Shown one piece after another: positions 32,877-41,708 of a stretch of 64,000 nucleotides of DNA (positions within the stretch are counted from its first letter, which is position 1; each line of letters begins with the position of its first letter). A model generated the notes under the pieces. That model was not told the origin of the DNA. It did no database searches and saw only the letters and a program-made list of their open reading frames with translations. The position numbers were made by a program, and so were the translations under genes. This DNA comes from an uncultured delta proteobacterium (GTDB lineage Bacteria; Desulfobacterota; Desulfovibrionia; Desulfovibrionales; Desulfovibrionaceae), in contig CAIMRY010000006.1 in NCBI GenBank assembly GCA_903843965.1, forward strand, positions 1 to 64,000, given 5' to 3'.

Positions 32877-33985
32877 ACCTGGACGAGACCAGCCTGCACG
32901 GCCCGCAGGATTTCGGCCTGCCCGACCCGCCGCTGCGCGTGGTCTTCATGGGCACGCCGGACTTTGCGGCGGTGATTTTGCGCGATCTTCTGGCCTGGGC
33001 CGGGTGCACGGTGGTCTGCGTGTACACCCAGCCGGACCGCCCCAGCGGACGCGGGCAGGAGTGCAAGCCCGGCCCGGTGAAGCTGGCCGCCCTTGAAGCG
33101 GGGGTGGCCCAGCCGATCGCAAACCGCCAGCCGATCGAAATCCGCCAGCCGCTGAACTTCAAGGACCAAGCCGACGTGGCCGCGCTCACCGCCCTTGACT
33201 TCGACGTGCTCGTGGTCGCGGCGTACGGGCTCATCCTGCCCCAGGCCGTGCTCGACGCGCCGAAGCTCTTGCCCGTCAACGTGCACGCCTCGCTCTTGCC
33301 GCGCTGGCGCGGGGCCGCGCCCATCCAGCGGGCCCTGGAGGCCGGGGACCAGGTGACCGGCATCACCATCATGCGCATGGTCCTGGGGCTCGACGCCGGG
33401 CCCATGCTCTTGCAGCGGGCCCTGCGCATCGCCGATGCCGACAACGCCGGCAGCCTGCACGACGAGCTCGCCCAGATGGGCGCAGAGACGCTTTTGGAGG
33501 CCCTGGCTCGTCTACCCCAGGGAAAGATCCTGAACCTGCCCCAGGACGATTCTCGCGCGATATACGCGCCCAAGCTGACCAAGGACCAGGGCCGCATCGA
33601 CTGGACCCGCAAGGCCGGGGCTGTGCACAACCACATCCGGGCCATGCACCCCTGGCCAGGGGCCTATTTCGACTGGACCATGCCCGGCGGCCAGGGCGAG
33701 GGCAAGACGCTGACCCTGGCCATCGAGCCGGGCCGCGTGGGCGCGGACCTGCCCGCCGGAACCCGTCCAGGGGCCATCCTCGGCGTTGTGGACTGCCCTG
33801 GCGGCCCAGGCGGCCACGACGGCCAAGACGGCCAAGACGGACAAGACGGACAGGTCGGCAAATGCCTGGCCATCGCCTGCGCGGACAAGGCCTACCTGAC
33901 CCCGCGCGTGACGCCCCAGGGCAAAAAGCCCCAGACCGCCCAGGCCTTCGCCTGCGGCTACCTCAAGAACTCCAGCCAGGGCTAG
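32861..33985 (+). CDS. fmt: Methionyl-tRNA formyltransferase
   Basis: A 374-residue enzyme: RVVFMGTPDFA at the N-terminus, the catalytic VNVHASLLPRWRGAAPIQ near residue 140, and an OB-type C-terminal domain. The start at 32861 is chosen because it is the first ATG in frame and couples to def. The C-terminal domain holds an unusual low-complexity insertion (GGPGGHDGQDGQDGQDGQVG, about residues 312-331) encoded by 9-bp tandem repeats, in a region not needed for catalysis. Confidence 0.92.
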   Translation: MEEGLDLDETSLHGPQDFGLPDPPLRVVFMGTPDFAAVILRDLLAWAGCTVVCVYTQPDRPSGRGQECKPGPVKLAALEAGVAQPIANRQPIEIRQPLNFKDQADVAALTALDFDVLVVAAYGLILPQAVLDAPKLLPVNVHASLLPRWRGAAPIQRALEAGDQVTGITIMRMVLGLDAGPMLLQRALRIADADNAGSLHDELAQMGAETLLEALARLPQGKILNLPQDDSRAIYAPKLTKDQGRIDWTRKAGAVHNHIRAMHPWPGAYFDWTMPGGQGEGKTLTLAIEPGRVGADLPAGTRPGAILGVVDCPGGPGGHDGQDGQDGQDGQVGKCLAIACADKAYLTPRVTPQGKKPQTAQAFACGYLKNSSQG

Positions 33986-33988
33986 CCC

Positions 33989-34756
33989 ATGCCCGAAGCC
34001 GCACAGGGAACCTCGCGCAAGCGCCTGTTCATCGGCCTCATCGCCGGAACCTGCGTGCTTGTCTGCACGCTGTTGGCCCTTTTATGGATCGTGCCCTACG
34101 TGGGTCTGCGCAATATCCATCCGGCCGCGCCGTGGGTGCTGGGCCTGCTCTTGGGCGCGCTGCTGCTCCTGGTGCTCTGGGCCAGTCTGGGGCTTTTGTT
34201 CAGCGTGATTCTGCCCTGGCACCTGCCCCTGGCCAAGCGGGTGCGCGGGGTCACGGTCAAGCTCCTGGTGCCCATGATGAGCCTGCTGGGCCGGGCGCTG
34301 GGCTTTTCCAAGGAGGACATCCACACCTCCTTCATCAAGGTCAACAACGAGCTGGTGCTGCGCGAGCTGGGGCGCTTTTCGGCCTCGCGCATCCTTTTGC
34401 TCATGCCGCACTGCCTGCAGAACAGCCGCTGCGAGATGCGCCTGACCCACGACGTGGACAACTGCAAGCGCTGCGGCAAGTGCCCCATCACCGGCCTGCT
34501 GGAGCTGCGCGACCGCTATGGCGTGCACCTGGCCGTGGCCACGGGCGGCACCATCGCCCGGCGCATCGTGGTCGACAAGCGGCCCAAGGTCATCATCGCC
34601 GTGGCCTGCTACCGCGACCTCTCCAGCGGCATCCAGGACGCGTACCCCCTGCCGGTCTACGGCGTGCTGAACGACCGCCCCTTCGGCCCCTGCCTGGACA
34701 CCACCGTGGCCCTGGACAGGCTGGAGGCCGCGCTGCAGCGCTTTCTGCTGGCGTAG
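33989..34756 (+). CDS. DUF116 membrane protein
   Basis: A 255-residue protein with two N-terminal membrane helices (residues about 13-36 and 48-75) and a cytoplasmic DUF116 domain with cysteine motifs: MPHCLQNSRCEMR, NCKRCGKCPI and VACYRDLSSG. These cysteines suggest an Fe-S cluster. DUF116 genes next to fmt are common in this group of bacteria. Function is unknown. It starts 3 bp after fmt. Confidence 0.8.
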   Translation: MPEAAQGTSRKRLFIGLIAGTCVLVCTLLALLWIVPYVGLRNIHPAAPWVLGLLLGALLLLVLWASLGLLFSVILPWHLPLAKRVRGVTVKLLVPMMSLLGRALGFSKEDIHTSFIKVNNELVLRELGRFSASRILLLMPHCLQNSRCEMRLTHDVDNCKRCGKCPITGLLELRDRYGVHLAVATGGTIARRIVVDKRPKVIIAVACYRDLSSGIQDAYPLPVYGVLNDRPFGPCLDTTVALDRLEAALQRFLLA

Positions 34757-34937
34757 CGATTATTCCCGCCTTTCCTGTTTTCGCCCCCACTTTCCCCTCA
34801 CCCTTCGCCCAGGCCAACGGTCACAGGTGCGGCCAAATTTTTGGACAGAACCGTTGACATTTTATGGGACATGAATAATTTAGACTTAGTCAAAGAGTTA
34901 AGTACTTCATGATGTTGACAGGGACAAAACAAGGGAC

Positions 34938-36110
34938 ATGTTTATGGACATCTTTCTGGACAAAACCGCAGACAATGCTTTGGTTGCCAAAGTCCTGACC
35001 TTCAAGTCCGGCAAGGTCGCCTTGAGCCGGAAATACCGGCGCAGTGCCGTGGGCGAGGACCTCGTGCGTTTCGAGAGCCTGTTTATCGCCTTGTGCGCCC
35101 TGCCGATCCTGCCCGGTTTGGCCGCGCAGCTCGATACCGATCTGATCCGCCGCTCCATCTTCGGCACCGCAGCCATTGAGGGCAACCCGCTTTCCGAGGA
35201 GCGCGTCGGCGAAATCCTGGCCGAGCCACCGGGCGGCCTGCGAGAACGCGCGGAACAGGAAATCATTAACCTGGGGAAGGCCTACGAACAATTTGCCACG
35301 CCTCCGGCGGACAAAACCAAGCAGCCCTTTCTTGTGTCGGAACAGTTCATCAGGGAACTCAATCGGGTGATCACGGCGGACATTGCCCACGAGAACCATT
35401 CGCCCGGACAATACCGCAACACCAAGGTTGCTGTGGGCAATGCGGACCATGGCGGGACGTACGTTCCTCCAAAGATTCTGGCGGACATCCAGCCGCTCAT
35501 GACCGCCTTCGTAGATTGGGTTAACTCCGAGGAGGTGCTGCGCGAGGGGGTGCTGGTGCGCGCGGCCCTGGCCCACTACCACCTGGGGCTCATCCACCCC
35601 TTCGGCGACGGCAATGGCCGCACGGCGAGACTGTTGGAGGCCGTGATTCTGAACCAGGAGGGGTATAGATATGTCCCTGTCATCATGTCCAATTACTATT
35701 ACAAAAGCATCGACGAGTACTTCTTCGCCTTCAGAGAGGCGGAAAAGAGCGTGGAATATGATATCACAGCATTTCTGGCTTTCTTCGCGCGCATTCTCAT
35801 GTCTTCATTGCTGGACGTTCAAGAACGCATCCACTTCTACATCCGGCTGTTCGCCCTGCGGGATTTCTACCGGCACAGCCTGGAAGTTCGCGATGTGACG
35901 AGACGGCAGTATGACCTTTTGCAAATCCTTCTGCCGAACCTCGGGAAAGAGTTCACCCTGAAGGATTTGCACCTCGACCCGCAGTTTGCGCCCCTGTATC
36001 GCCAAGTCTCGGTGAAGACCGCCCGCCGTGATCTGGAACGCATGGTGAACAGAACGCTCTTGATCCGGGGCGAGAAGGGCTACCGCCTCAACCCCTTTGC
36101 GCTCGGGTAG
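34938..36110 (+). CDS. Fic family protein (putative AMP-transferase, class II)
   Basis: A 390-residue protein. The Fic motif HPFGDGNGRTAR is intact (catalytic His about residue 220). An N-terminal inhibitory motif TAAIEG (residues 77-82, regulatory Glu 81) marks a class II, self-inhibited Fic protein. The C-terminal part looks like a winged helix. It would transfer AMP to a target hydroxyl; the target is unknown. No antitoxin gene is beside it. Base composition is less GC-rich than neighbours, and the upstream DNA (34830-34937) is AT-rich with a TTGACA at about 34853. Confidence 0.85.
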   Translation: MFMDIFLDKTADNALVAKVLTFKSGKVALSRKYRRSAVGEDLVRFESLFIALCALPILPGLAAQLDTDLIRRSIFGTAAIEGNPLSEERVGEILAEPPGGLRERAEQEIINLGKAYEQFATPPADKTKQPFLVSEQFIRELNRVITADIAHENHSPGQYRNTKVAVGNADHGGTYVPPKILADIQPLMTAFVDWVNSEEVLREGVLVRAALAHYHLGLIHPFGDGNGRTARLLEAVILNQEGYRYVPVIMSNYYYKSIDEYFFAFREAEKSVEYDITAFLAFFARILMSSLLDVQERIHFYIRLFALRDFYRHSLEVRDVTRRQYDLLQILLPNLGKEFTLKDLHLDPQFAPLYRQVSVKTARRDLERMVNRTLLIRGEKGYRLNPFALG

Positions 36111-36182
36111 CCCGACGCCTCCGAACCGGGTTGGTTGCAATTACAGATGAGTAATCGCAAAGAAGAAAAGCCCCACAAAACG

Positions 36183-36212
36183 AAAAGGGCCGAACCCGTG
36201 CGCGTTCGGCCC
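36183..36212 (-). terminator. Terminator of the TPR gene
   Basis: A 9-bp stem GGGCCGAAC/GTTCGGCCC (36187-36212) with an A-run on its low-coordinate side, which is a T-run on the minus strand. The hairpin and flanks closely resemble the one at 37471-37499. Confidence 0.8.
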
Positions 36213-36231
36213 GTGTTGCGTGCTGGCCGTG

Positions 36232-37368
36232 TCAGTCCTTGGTCGGCGCGTCCGTGTCCGTGTAGGGCTGGCCGGATTTGTACAGCTCCAGCCGGGCCTG
36301 GGCCTGCTTCAGGCGCTCTGGCGGCTTTTTCTCCTTGCCCATGCGCGCCATGACCTCGGCCTGGGCGGCGGCGGCCTCGTCGAAGTTCCCGGCGCGCGCG
36401 TAGGCTGCGGCCAGGCAATCCAGCATGGCGGTCAGATGCTTGCAGGTCCAGGCCTGCCGGGCCAGGCGCACGGCCTCTGCTCCGTCGAGAAAGGCGGTGT
36501 CCGGGCAGGTGGCATAAACCCAGGCGAGGTTGACCAGGGTGTAGGGTTCGCCGGGTTCCAGGCTCAGGGAGGTCTTGTAGTCTGCTATGGCCTCTCGCCA
36601 CTGGCCAAGCTTCTGGTGCACGGCCCCGCGATTGGTATAGTACCGCAGACCCTTGCCGCCCAGGCGGATGGCCTCGTCCATGTCGGCCAGGGCTTTGCGG
36701 TTTTCGCCCAGTTGAGTAAACACCAGGCCTCGCTCGGTCCAGACCTGGGCTTCTGCGGGGTTCAGCTCCAGAGCCTTGTCATAATCCACAAGGCTCTTTT
36801 CCAACCGGTCTGAATGCGCGTAGGCCCAGGCGCGGAGGCAATAGCCGTCGGCCTCGTTCGGCCTCTGGCGCACCAATTCGTCCAGGTCGGGCAGGCTCCG
36901 TTCGCATTGGTTCAGGGAGCACCAGTAGCTGCCGCTGAGGGAGCGCAGGCCGACATCCTTGCCGTCCAGACGGATGGCGGTCTTAAGCTCGCGCAGGGCC
37001 TTATCGTACTCCTTCTGCCTGGCATACAGAAGGCTCCGCTGGGCATAGCCGCGCGCCTGGTCCGGAGCCAAGGCCACGCAGCGGTCGAAGGCGTCTCCGG
37101 CCAATGCTCCATATTTCAGACCCATGAGAACTTCGCCGCGTTTGCACTGGACGGCGGCCTGGTCCTTGTCCGCAAGAGTTCCAGTGGCGAGGCAGAGGTC
37201 CAAGAGCTTCAGTTGGGCGATGGGTTCGGTACGGTGCGTGGCGTTCATGGCGTCTTCGCAGATTTGCGGGCGTCTCGGCGCCGGTTCGGCGGCAATGGCT
37301 TGCGTGGCGCTGGCGAGCAGGGCCATGGCCAGGATGCAGGTCAACAGGGGGTGGCGGAGCGCTGGCAT
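36232..37368 (-). CDS. Exported TPR-repeat protein
   Basis: A 378-residue protein with a signal peptide (cleavage near AIAAEP, about residue 27). It is followed by tetratricopeptide repeats from residue 60 on (for example GYAQRSLLYARQKEYDKALRELKTAI and VWTERGLVFTQLGENRKALADMDEAI) with about seven to eight units. It probably scaffolds a periplasmic assembly. The ATG at 37368 has AGGAGG 5 bases upstream; longer frames run through the tRNA genes and are not real. Confidence 0.8.
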   Translation of the reverse strand: MPALRHPLLTCILAMALLASATQAIAAEPAPRRPQICEDAMNATHRTEPIAQLKLLDLCLATGTLADKDQAAVQCKRGEVLMGLKYGALAGDAFDRCVALAPDQARGYAQRSLLYARQKEYDKALRELKTAIRLDGKDVGLRSLSGSYWCSLNQCERSLPDLDELVRQRPNEADGYCLRAWAYAHSDRLEKSLVDYDKALELNPAEAQVWTERGLVFTQLGENRKALADMDEAIRLGGKGLRYYTNRGAVHQKLGQWREAIADYKTSLSLEPGEPYTLVNLAWVYATCPDTAFLDGAEAVRLARQAWTCKHLTAMLDCLAAAYARAGNFDEAAAAQAEVMARMGKEKKPPERLKQAQARLELYKSGQPYTDTDAPTKD

Positions 37369-37470
37369 GGAACCTCCTGACAAGGCTGTTGTTCCAGCAG
37401 GATACATCAATTGCGCCAAGAAACCAATAACCAAATATGCCCTGTGCCGAAATCGGCTTCGCGCAACGAA

Positions 37471-37499
37471 AAAGGGCCGAACCCTTGCGAGTTCGACCC
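37471..37499 (-). terminator. Terminator of the tRNA pair
   Basis: A 9-bp stem GGGCCGAAC (37474-37482) with GTTCGACCC (37491-37499, one G-T pair), followed on the minus strand by a T5 run. It is a close relative of the hairpin at 36183-36212, including the flanking TGTTGCGTGCTGGC. Confidence 0.8.
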
Positions 37500-37511
37500 T
37501 TGTTGCGTGCT

Positions 37512-37590
37512 GGCGGAGTGGACGGGACTTGAACCCGCGGCCTCCGACGTGACAGGCCGGCGTTATAACCAGCTTAACTACCACTCCGCA
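37512..37590 (-). tRNA. tRNA-Asp (GTC)
   Basis: On the minus strand: a 7-bp acceptor stem GCGGAGT/ACTCCGC, anticodon loop CTGTCAC with anticodon GTC, T-loop GTTCAAG, and an encoded CCA end. Confidence 0.93.
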
Positions 37591-37604
37591 CTGATTGAGA
37601 CCGT

Positions 37605-37679
37605 GGTAGGCGGAACAGGGCTCGAACCTGTGACCTCCGGCTTGTAAGGCCGATGCTCTGCCAGCTGAGCTATCCGCCC
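37605..37679 (-). tRNA. tRNA-Val (TAC)
   Basis: On the minus strand: acceptor stem GGGCGGA/TCCGCCT, D-arm GCTCAGCTGGCAGAGC, anticodon loop CTTACAA with anticodon TAC, T-loop GTTCGAG, and an encoded CCA end. It lies 14 bp upstream of tRNA-Asp in the same transcript. Confidence 0.95.
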
Positions 37680-38186
37680 GGAGGGATAAGAGCGCCCTTT
37701 CCAGCCGCGCATCGGGTTCTGGCCCGTTGCGTTGCCGGTGGGTGCCAACCACGGAGAAATCCTTTGCCACGCCCGGCCCCGCCTGTCAAAGGGTTTTTTT
37801 CCGGAAAATTGTTCGGCCGCCTTGCCCTGGCCGCTGGAGCTGGCGAACGTCCCGTCTCACCTGTCCCCGCACCCGCCCGCGCTCCTGTCCCCATCACCTT
37901 TTCCCCCCTCACCAGTCGGCGGGCCTGTCCGCTGGTCTGTCCCGTGACCCGTCCGGTGGTGCGTGTCGGTGACCCAGCCCCCCAGGTTGCCTGCGCGGGA
38001 CAGCAGGGTTTGGCCTGGCGCTCACAAGCCAGTGCGGCGCAGGCGTGCAGGCCGGGCAGCAGCAGTCGGCGCACTTGTCCCGGTTGAACTCTCGCCCACC
38101 CGGGCCGAGGCCGAAGGCCTTCGCATTCCAACACAGAGCATGCGCAGGGCTGGCGCAGTCAGCGAAAACAGGGGGGTGAGGGGGGG
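37680..38186. other. Gene-free stretch
   Basis: About 500 GC-rich bp between the tRNA pair and the permease gene, upstream of the tRNAs on their strand. It must hold the tRNA promoter, but I see no clear consensus. No gene or repeat is recognised. Confidence 0.4.
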
Positions 38187-39503
38187 CTAACCCTCGCCGC
38201 GCAGGGCCGCGATGGGGTCCAGCCCGGCGGCCTGGCGCGCGGGCTTGAGCCCAAAGACCACGCCGATGCCCACGGCGCTGGCCAGGGACAGGAAGAAGAC
38301 CTTCCACGAGAACAGGATCTGGAGCATGCCCAGGCGCGTCAAGAGCTGGCCCAAGCCCAGCCCCAGCCCCAGGCCCACCAGCCCGCCCACGGCGGTCAAG
38401 AGCGCGGCCTCCAGCAGGAACTGCAGCATCACGTCCTGGCTGGTTGCGCCCACGGCCTTCTTGAGGCCGATTTCGCGGCTTCTCTCGCTCACGCTGATGG
38501 AGAAGAGGTTGGCCAGCACAAACCCGCCCACGGTCATGGCGCTGGCTGCGGTGACGCCCAGAAACGCCACCAGCCCGCCCTTGAAGACCGAGAGGAACTT
38601 CAGCACCTCGTCGGCGGTGATGATGCTGAAGTCGTCGTCTTGGCTCGGGGCCAGGTGGTGGGACATGCGCAGGAACGAGCGCAGGTTCTCGGTGTGGGCG
38701 GCCATGCGCTCCGGCTCCAGAAACTTGATGCGCAGGGCCATGAGAAAGCGCCGGTCCATGTTGAAGCGCGCGGTGAGCGTGGTGATGGGCAGGATCACGC
38801 GGTCGTCGATGTCGCCGCCGCCGCCCGTGGCCCCGCGGTACTTCAACCGGCCGATGACCTGGACCTGGAACTTGTCGACCATGAAGGTGCGGCCCAGCGG
38901 CGAGGCCTCGCCAAAGAGCTCGCGCGCGGGCTTGTCGCCCAGAATGGCCACGCGCGAGCCCAGGCGCACGTCCTCCTCGGATAAATCGCGCCCCTCCACC
39001 AGGGGCCAGTTCCAGGCCTTGGCGTAGTCCTCGGTGGCGCCCACGACCAGGGTGCCCTGGCTGGCGGCGCTCTGGAACTTCAGCGGCACGTCCTGCCTGG
39101 CGCGCATGGGCACCACCAGGTACGCGCCCGGCAGCGACTGCCGGATGCCCCGCAGATCGTCCATGGTCAGGGTGACGGTGCGCGCGCCCACGGCCTGCTT
39201 CTTGAAATTGCCGCCAAAGACCAGGGCCGCATCCGGCCCGAACCACTCCACGATCTCCACGGCCTTGCGCTCGGCCCCGTCCACGGCGGTGACGATGAGC
39301 GTGAGCGAGGCCACGCCGAAGCCCACGCCCAGGATGACGAAGAAGGAGCGCGTCTTGTAGGCCCAGACTGCAGACAGGGCCATGCCCCACAGGCGGGCAA
39401 CGCGCAGGGCCGTCGCCCTCAGCGCACGCAGGCCTGCCGGTGCGGGTGCGCCTGCCAATGCGTCCTGTCCTGTCGATTCGTCCTGACCCGACGTCGCGCT
39501 CAT
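38187..39503 (-). CDS. Lone MacB/FtsX-type permease
   Basis: A 438-residue protein: an N-terminal membrane helix (residues about 50-72), an external domain, and three C-terminal helices. SERSREIGLKKAVGATSQDVMLQFLLEAALLT is the family's cytoplasmic signature. Such permeases work with a LolD/MacB ATPase to export lipoproteins or peptides. No ATPase gene adjoins it, so a partner encoded elsewhere is needed. It starts 12 bp after the aminotransferase gene on the same strand. Confidence 0.8.
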   Translation of the reverse strand: MSATSGQDESTGQDALAGAPAPAGLRALRATALRVARLWGMALSAVWAYKTRSFFVILGVGFGVASLTLIVTAVDGAERKAVEIVEWFGPDAALVFGGNFKKQAVGARTVTLTMDDLRGIRQSLPGAYLVVPMRARQDVPLKFQSAASQGTLVVGATEDYAKAWNWPLVEGRDLSEEDVRLGSRVAILGDKPARELFGEASPLGRTFMVDKFQVQVIGRLKYRGATGGGGDIDDRVILPITTLTARFNMDRRFLMALRIKFLEPERMAAHTENLRSFLRMSHHLAPSQDDDFSIITADEVLKFLSVFKGGLVAFLGVTAASAMTVGGFVLANLFSISVSERSREIGLKKAVGATSQDVMLQFLLEAALLTAVGGLVGLGLGLGLGQLLTRLGMLQILFSWKVFFLSLASAVGIGVVFGLKPARQAAGLDPIAALRGEG

Positions 39504-39514
39504 TTCACCGTCCT

Positions 39515-40732
39515 TCAGTCCTGGCAGCCGTGCTGCATCTCGGCCTCGGCCCGGCCGCCCGCGCTGCGGCAGGTCTCCATGCAGCGCGCCAGGCGGCGGA
39601 TGCCCTCCTCGATGGTGGCCTCGTCGGCGTTGGAATAGTTCAGGCGCAGGGTTTTGTCGCCGCTGCCGTCCACGTGGAAGGCAGCGCCCGGCACAAAGGC
39701 CACCTTTTGCTCCACGGCCAGCTTCAGCAACTTGAGCGACGAGAGCCCGTCGGGCAGGGTGGCCCAGAGGAACATGCCGCCCTCGGGCGCGGTCACGTGC
39801 ACGTCTTTGGGGAAGTGCCGCGCAATGGACGCCTGCATGGCCCGGCACTGGCCGCCGTACAAGGTGCGGATGCGTTCCACGTGGGCCTCGAAGTCGTTGT
39901 CCCGCAGGAAGCGCTCCACCAGCATCTGGTCCAGCGACCCGGTGTGCAGGTCCGCCGCCTGCTTGGCGATGACCAGGCGCTCCATGATCTCGCCCTGGGC
40001 CACGATCCAGCCCAGGCGGAAGCCCGGCGCGGCGATCTTGGAGAAGGTGCCCAGCAAAAGCGAGTTCTCCGGCCGCTGGGCGTATACCGGCGGCAGGTCC
40101 CGGCCCGCAAAGCGCAGCTCGCCGTAGGGGTCGTCCTCCAGGAAGAAGCAGTCGTGGCGGCGCAGCAGCGCGGCCACGGCGGCGCGCTTGTCCTCGGAAT
40201 AGGACAGGCCGGACGGGTTCTGGAAGCTCGTGACCGCGTAGAAGAGCTGGGCCCCGGCAAGGGCCGCGTCCAGGGCGTCCAGGTCCGGGCCGTCGTCCAG
40301 CAGGGGCACGCTGCGCCAGGCCGGGCGGAACAGGGAAAAGGCCTGGATGGCCCCCAGGTAGCCGGGCTTCTCGATGACCACGGGGTCGCCCGCGTTGATG
40401 AGCACCTTGGCCGCCAGGTCCAGCGCCTGCTGCGAGCCGGTGGTGATGAGGATGTCGCCGGGGTCCACGTCCATGCCCTTCTTGGTCTTGTAGCGCGCGG
40501 CTATCCACTGGCGCAGGGGCAGATAGCCCTCGGTGGTGGAGTATTGCAGGGCCGCCGCGCCGGACTCGGCCAGGACGGCCTGGGCGGCGGCGGCGATGGC
40601 GGCCACGGGGAAGGACTCCGGGTTGGGCAGGCCCCCGGCGAAGGAGATGACCGACGGGTCGGCGGTGACTTTAAGGATCTCGCGGATGAACGAGCGCTGC
40701 GCGCCCTGCATGCGCTCTGCAAACTTGGGCAT
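39515..40732 (-). CDS. PLP-dependent aminotransferase (2-aminoadipate/MocR-like class I)
   Basis: A 405-residue fold-type I aminotransferase: ISFAGGLPNPESFP at the N-terminus, TSFQNPSGLSYSEDKR, the acidic pair LEDDPYGEL, the PLP lysine in GTFSKIAAPGFRLGW, and LRLNYSNAD at the end. It resembles LysN-type and related enzymes acting on branched-chain or aromatic amino acids; the exact substrate is not clear. GGAG lies upstream of the ATG at 40732. Confidence 0.85.
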   Translation of the reverse strand: MPKFAERMQGAQRSFIREILKVTADPSVISFAGGLPNPESFPVAAIAAAAQAVLAESGAAALQYSTTEGYLPLRQWIAARYKTKKGMDVDPGDILITTGSQQALDLAAKVLINAGDPVVIEKPGYLGAIQAFSLFRPAWRSVPLLDDGPDLDALDAALAGAQLFYAVTSFQNPSGLSYSEDKRAAVAALLRRHDCFFLEDDPYGELRFAGRDLPPVYAQRPENSLLLGTFSKIAAPGFRLGWIVAQGEIMERLVIAKQAADLHTGSLDQMLVERFLRDNDFEAHVERIRTLYGGQCRAMQASIARHFPKDVHVTAPEGGMFLWATLPDGLSSLKLLKLAVEQKVAFVPGAAFHVDGSGDKTLRLNYSNADEATIEEGIRRLARCMETCRSAGGRAEAEMQHGCQD

Positions 40733-40893
40733 GGTGTGTCCTCCAGGTGCTGCTTCGATGTGAACCGGCAGTCTAGGCCCGGCCTTGTCCGAGATCAAGC
40801 CCCGGCCGGGCGGCAAAGGCGCAAGGTCTTGACAATCCGGTCCACGGGGGCGAGTCTGATATGATTCGTCCGAATCCAAGGAGATCCTCGACC

Positions 40894-41706
40894 ATGACCG
40901 ACGCCACACAGGTGTTCCACGACATCGCCGCCATCCGCGAGAAGAACCCGCTGGTGCTCTCCATCACCAACTACGTCGTCACCAACACCACGGCCAACGC
41001 CCTGCTGGCCCTCGGGGCCTCGCCCATCATGAGCCACGCGGCGGAGGAAATGGCTGAACTGGTGGCCATCAGCGGCGCGCTGGTCATCAACCTGGGCACC
41101 GTGGCCCCGGAATATCTGGCGGCCATGGACCCTGCCTGGGCCGCGGCGGACGAGGCGGGCGTGCCCGTGATCCTCGACCCCGTGGGCGCGGGCGCGAGCA
41201 TGCTGCGCACGGTGACCCCCCTGGCGCTTTTGGCCAACCACAAGGCCGCCATCGTCCGGGGCAACGCCTCGGAGATCATGACCCTGGCGGGCGCCAGCTG
41301 CGCCAGCGCCGGGGCCTCCAAGGGCGTGGACAGCACGGCCAGATCGCTCGACGCCGCCGGCTGCGCCCAGGACCTGGCCCGGCGGCTGGACTGCGTGGTG
41401 GTGGTCAGCGGCGAGGTGGACCTTGTCTGCTCGGCCCAGGGCTGCGCCCGCGTGTTCGGCGGCAGCGCCCTGATGCCCCGGGTGACCGGCCTTGGGTGCA
41501 CGGCCACGGCCCTGTGCGGGGCCTTTGCCGCAGTGAACCCGGACCCGTTCGCGGCCGCGCTTTCGGCCTGCGTGACCATGAAGGTGGCCGGGGAGCTGGC
41601 CGCGGAAAAATCCGCCGGGCCCGGCACCCTGCAACTGCATTTCTACGACGCGCTCTATGCCCTGAATGAAGCGGACCTGGCCACGCGCCTGCGGCTGGAG
41701 CGCTAG
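40894..41706 (+). CDS. thiM: Hydroxyethylthiazole kinase
   Basis: A 270-residue ThiM: NPLVLSITNYVVTNTTANALLALGASP at the N-terminus, LDPVGAGAS, IVRGNASEI, and the ATP/catalytic segment VTGLGCTATALCGAF. It phosphorylates the thiazole alcohol in thiamine salvage. The ATG at 40894 has AAGGAG 11 bases upstream. thiE starts 2 bp after its stop. No TPP riboswitch is visible upstream. Confidence 0.92.
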   Translation: MTDATQVFHDIAAIREKNPLVLSITNYVVTNTTANALLALGASPIMSHAAEEMAELVAISGALVINLGTVAPEYLAAMDPAWAAADEAGVPVILDPVGAGASMLRTVTPLALLANHKAAIVRGNASEIMTLAGASCASAGASKGVDSTARSLDAAGCAQDLARRLDCVVVVSGEVDLVCSAQGCARVFGGSALMPRVTGLGCTATALCGAFAAVNPDPFAAALSACVTMKVAGELAAEKSAGPGTLQLHFYDALYALNEADLATRLRLER

Positions 41707-41708
41707 CC

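Noticed and set aside
36232-37770. Extended 512-codon version of the TPR gene
   Set aside because: The extra N-terminal part runs through two tRNA genes. The signal peptide and ribosome-binding site fix the start at 37368.
38187-40508. Permease frame extended over the aminotransferase gene
   Set aside because: The upstream part is an alternative frame of the aminotransferase. The permease starts at 39503 with its own ribosome-binding site.
40733-40893. TPP riboswitch before thiM
   Set aside because: The 160 bp show no THI-box sequence or fitting stems.
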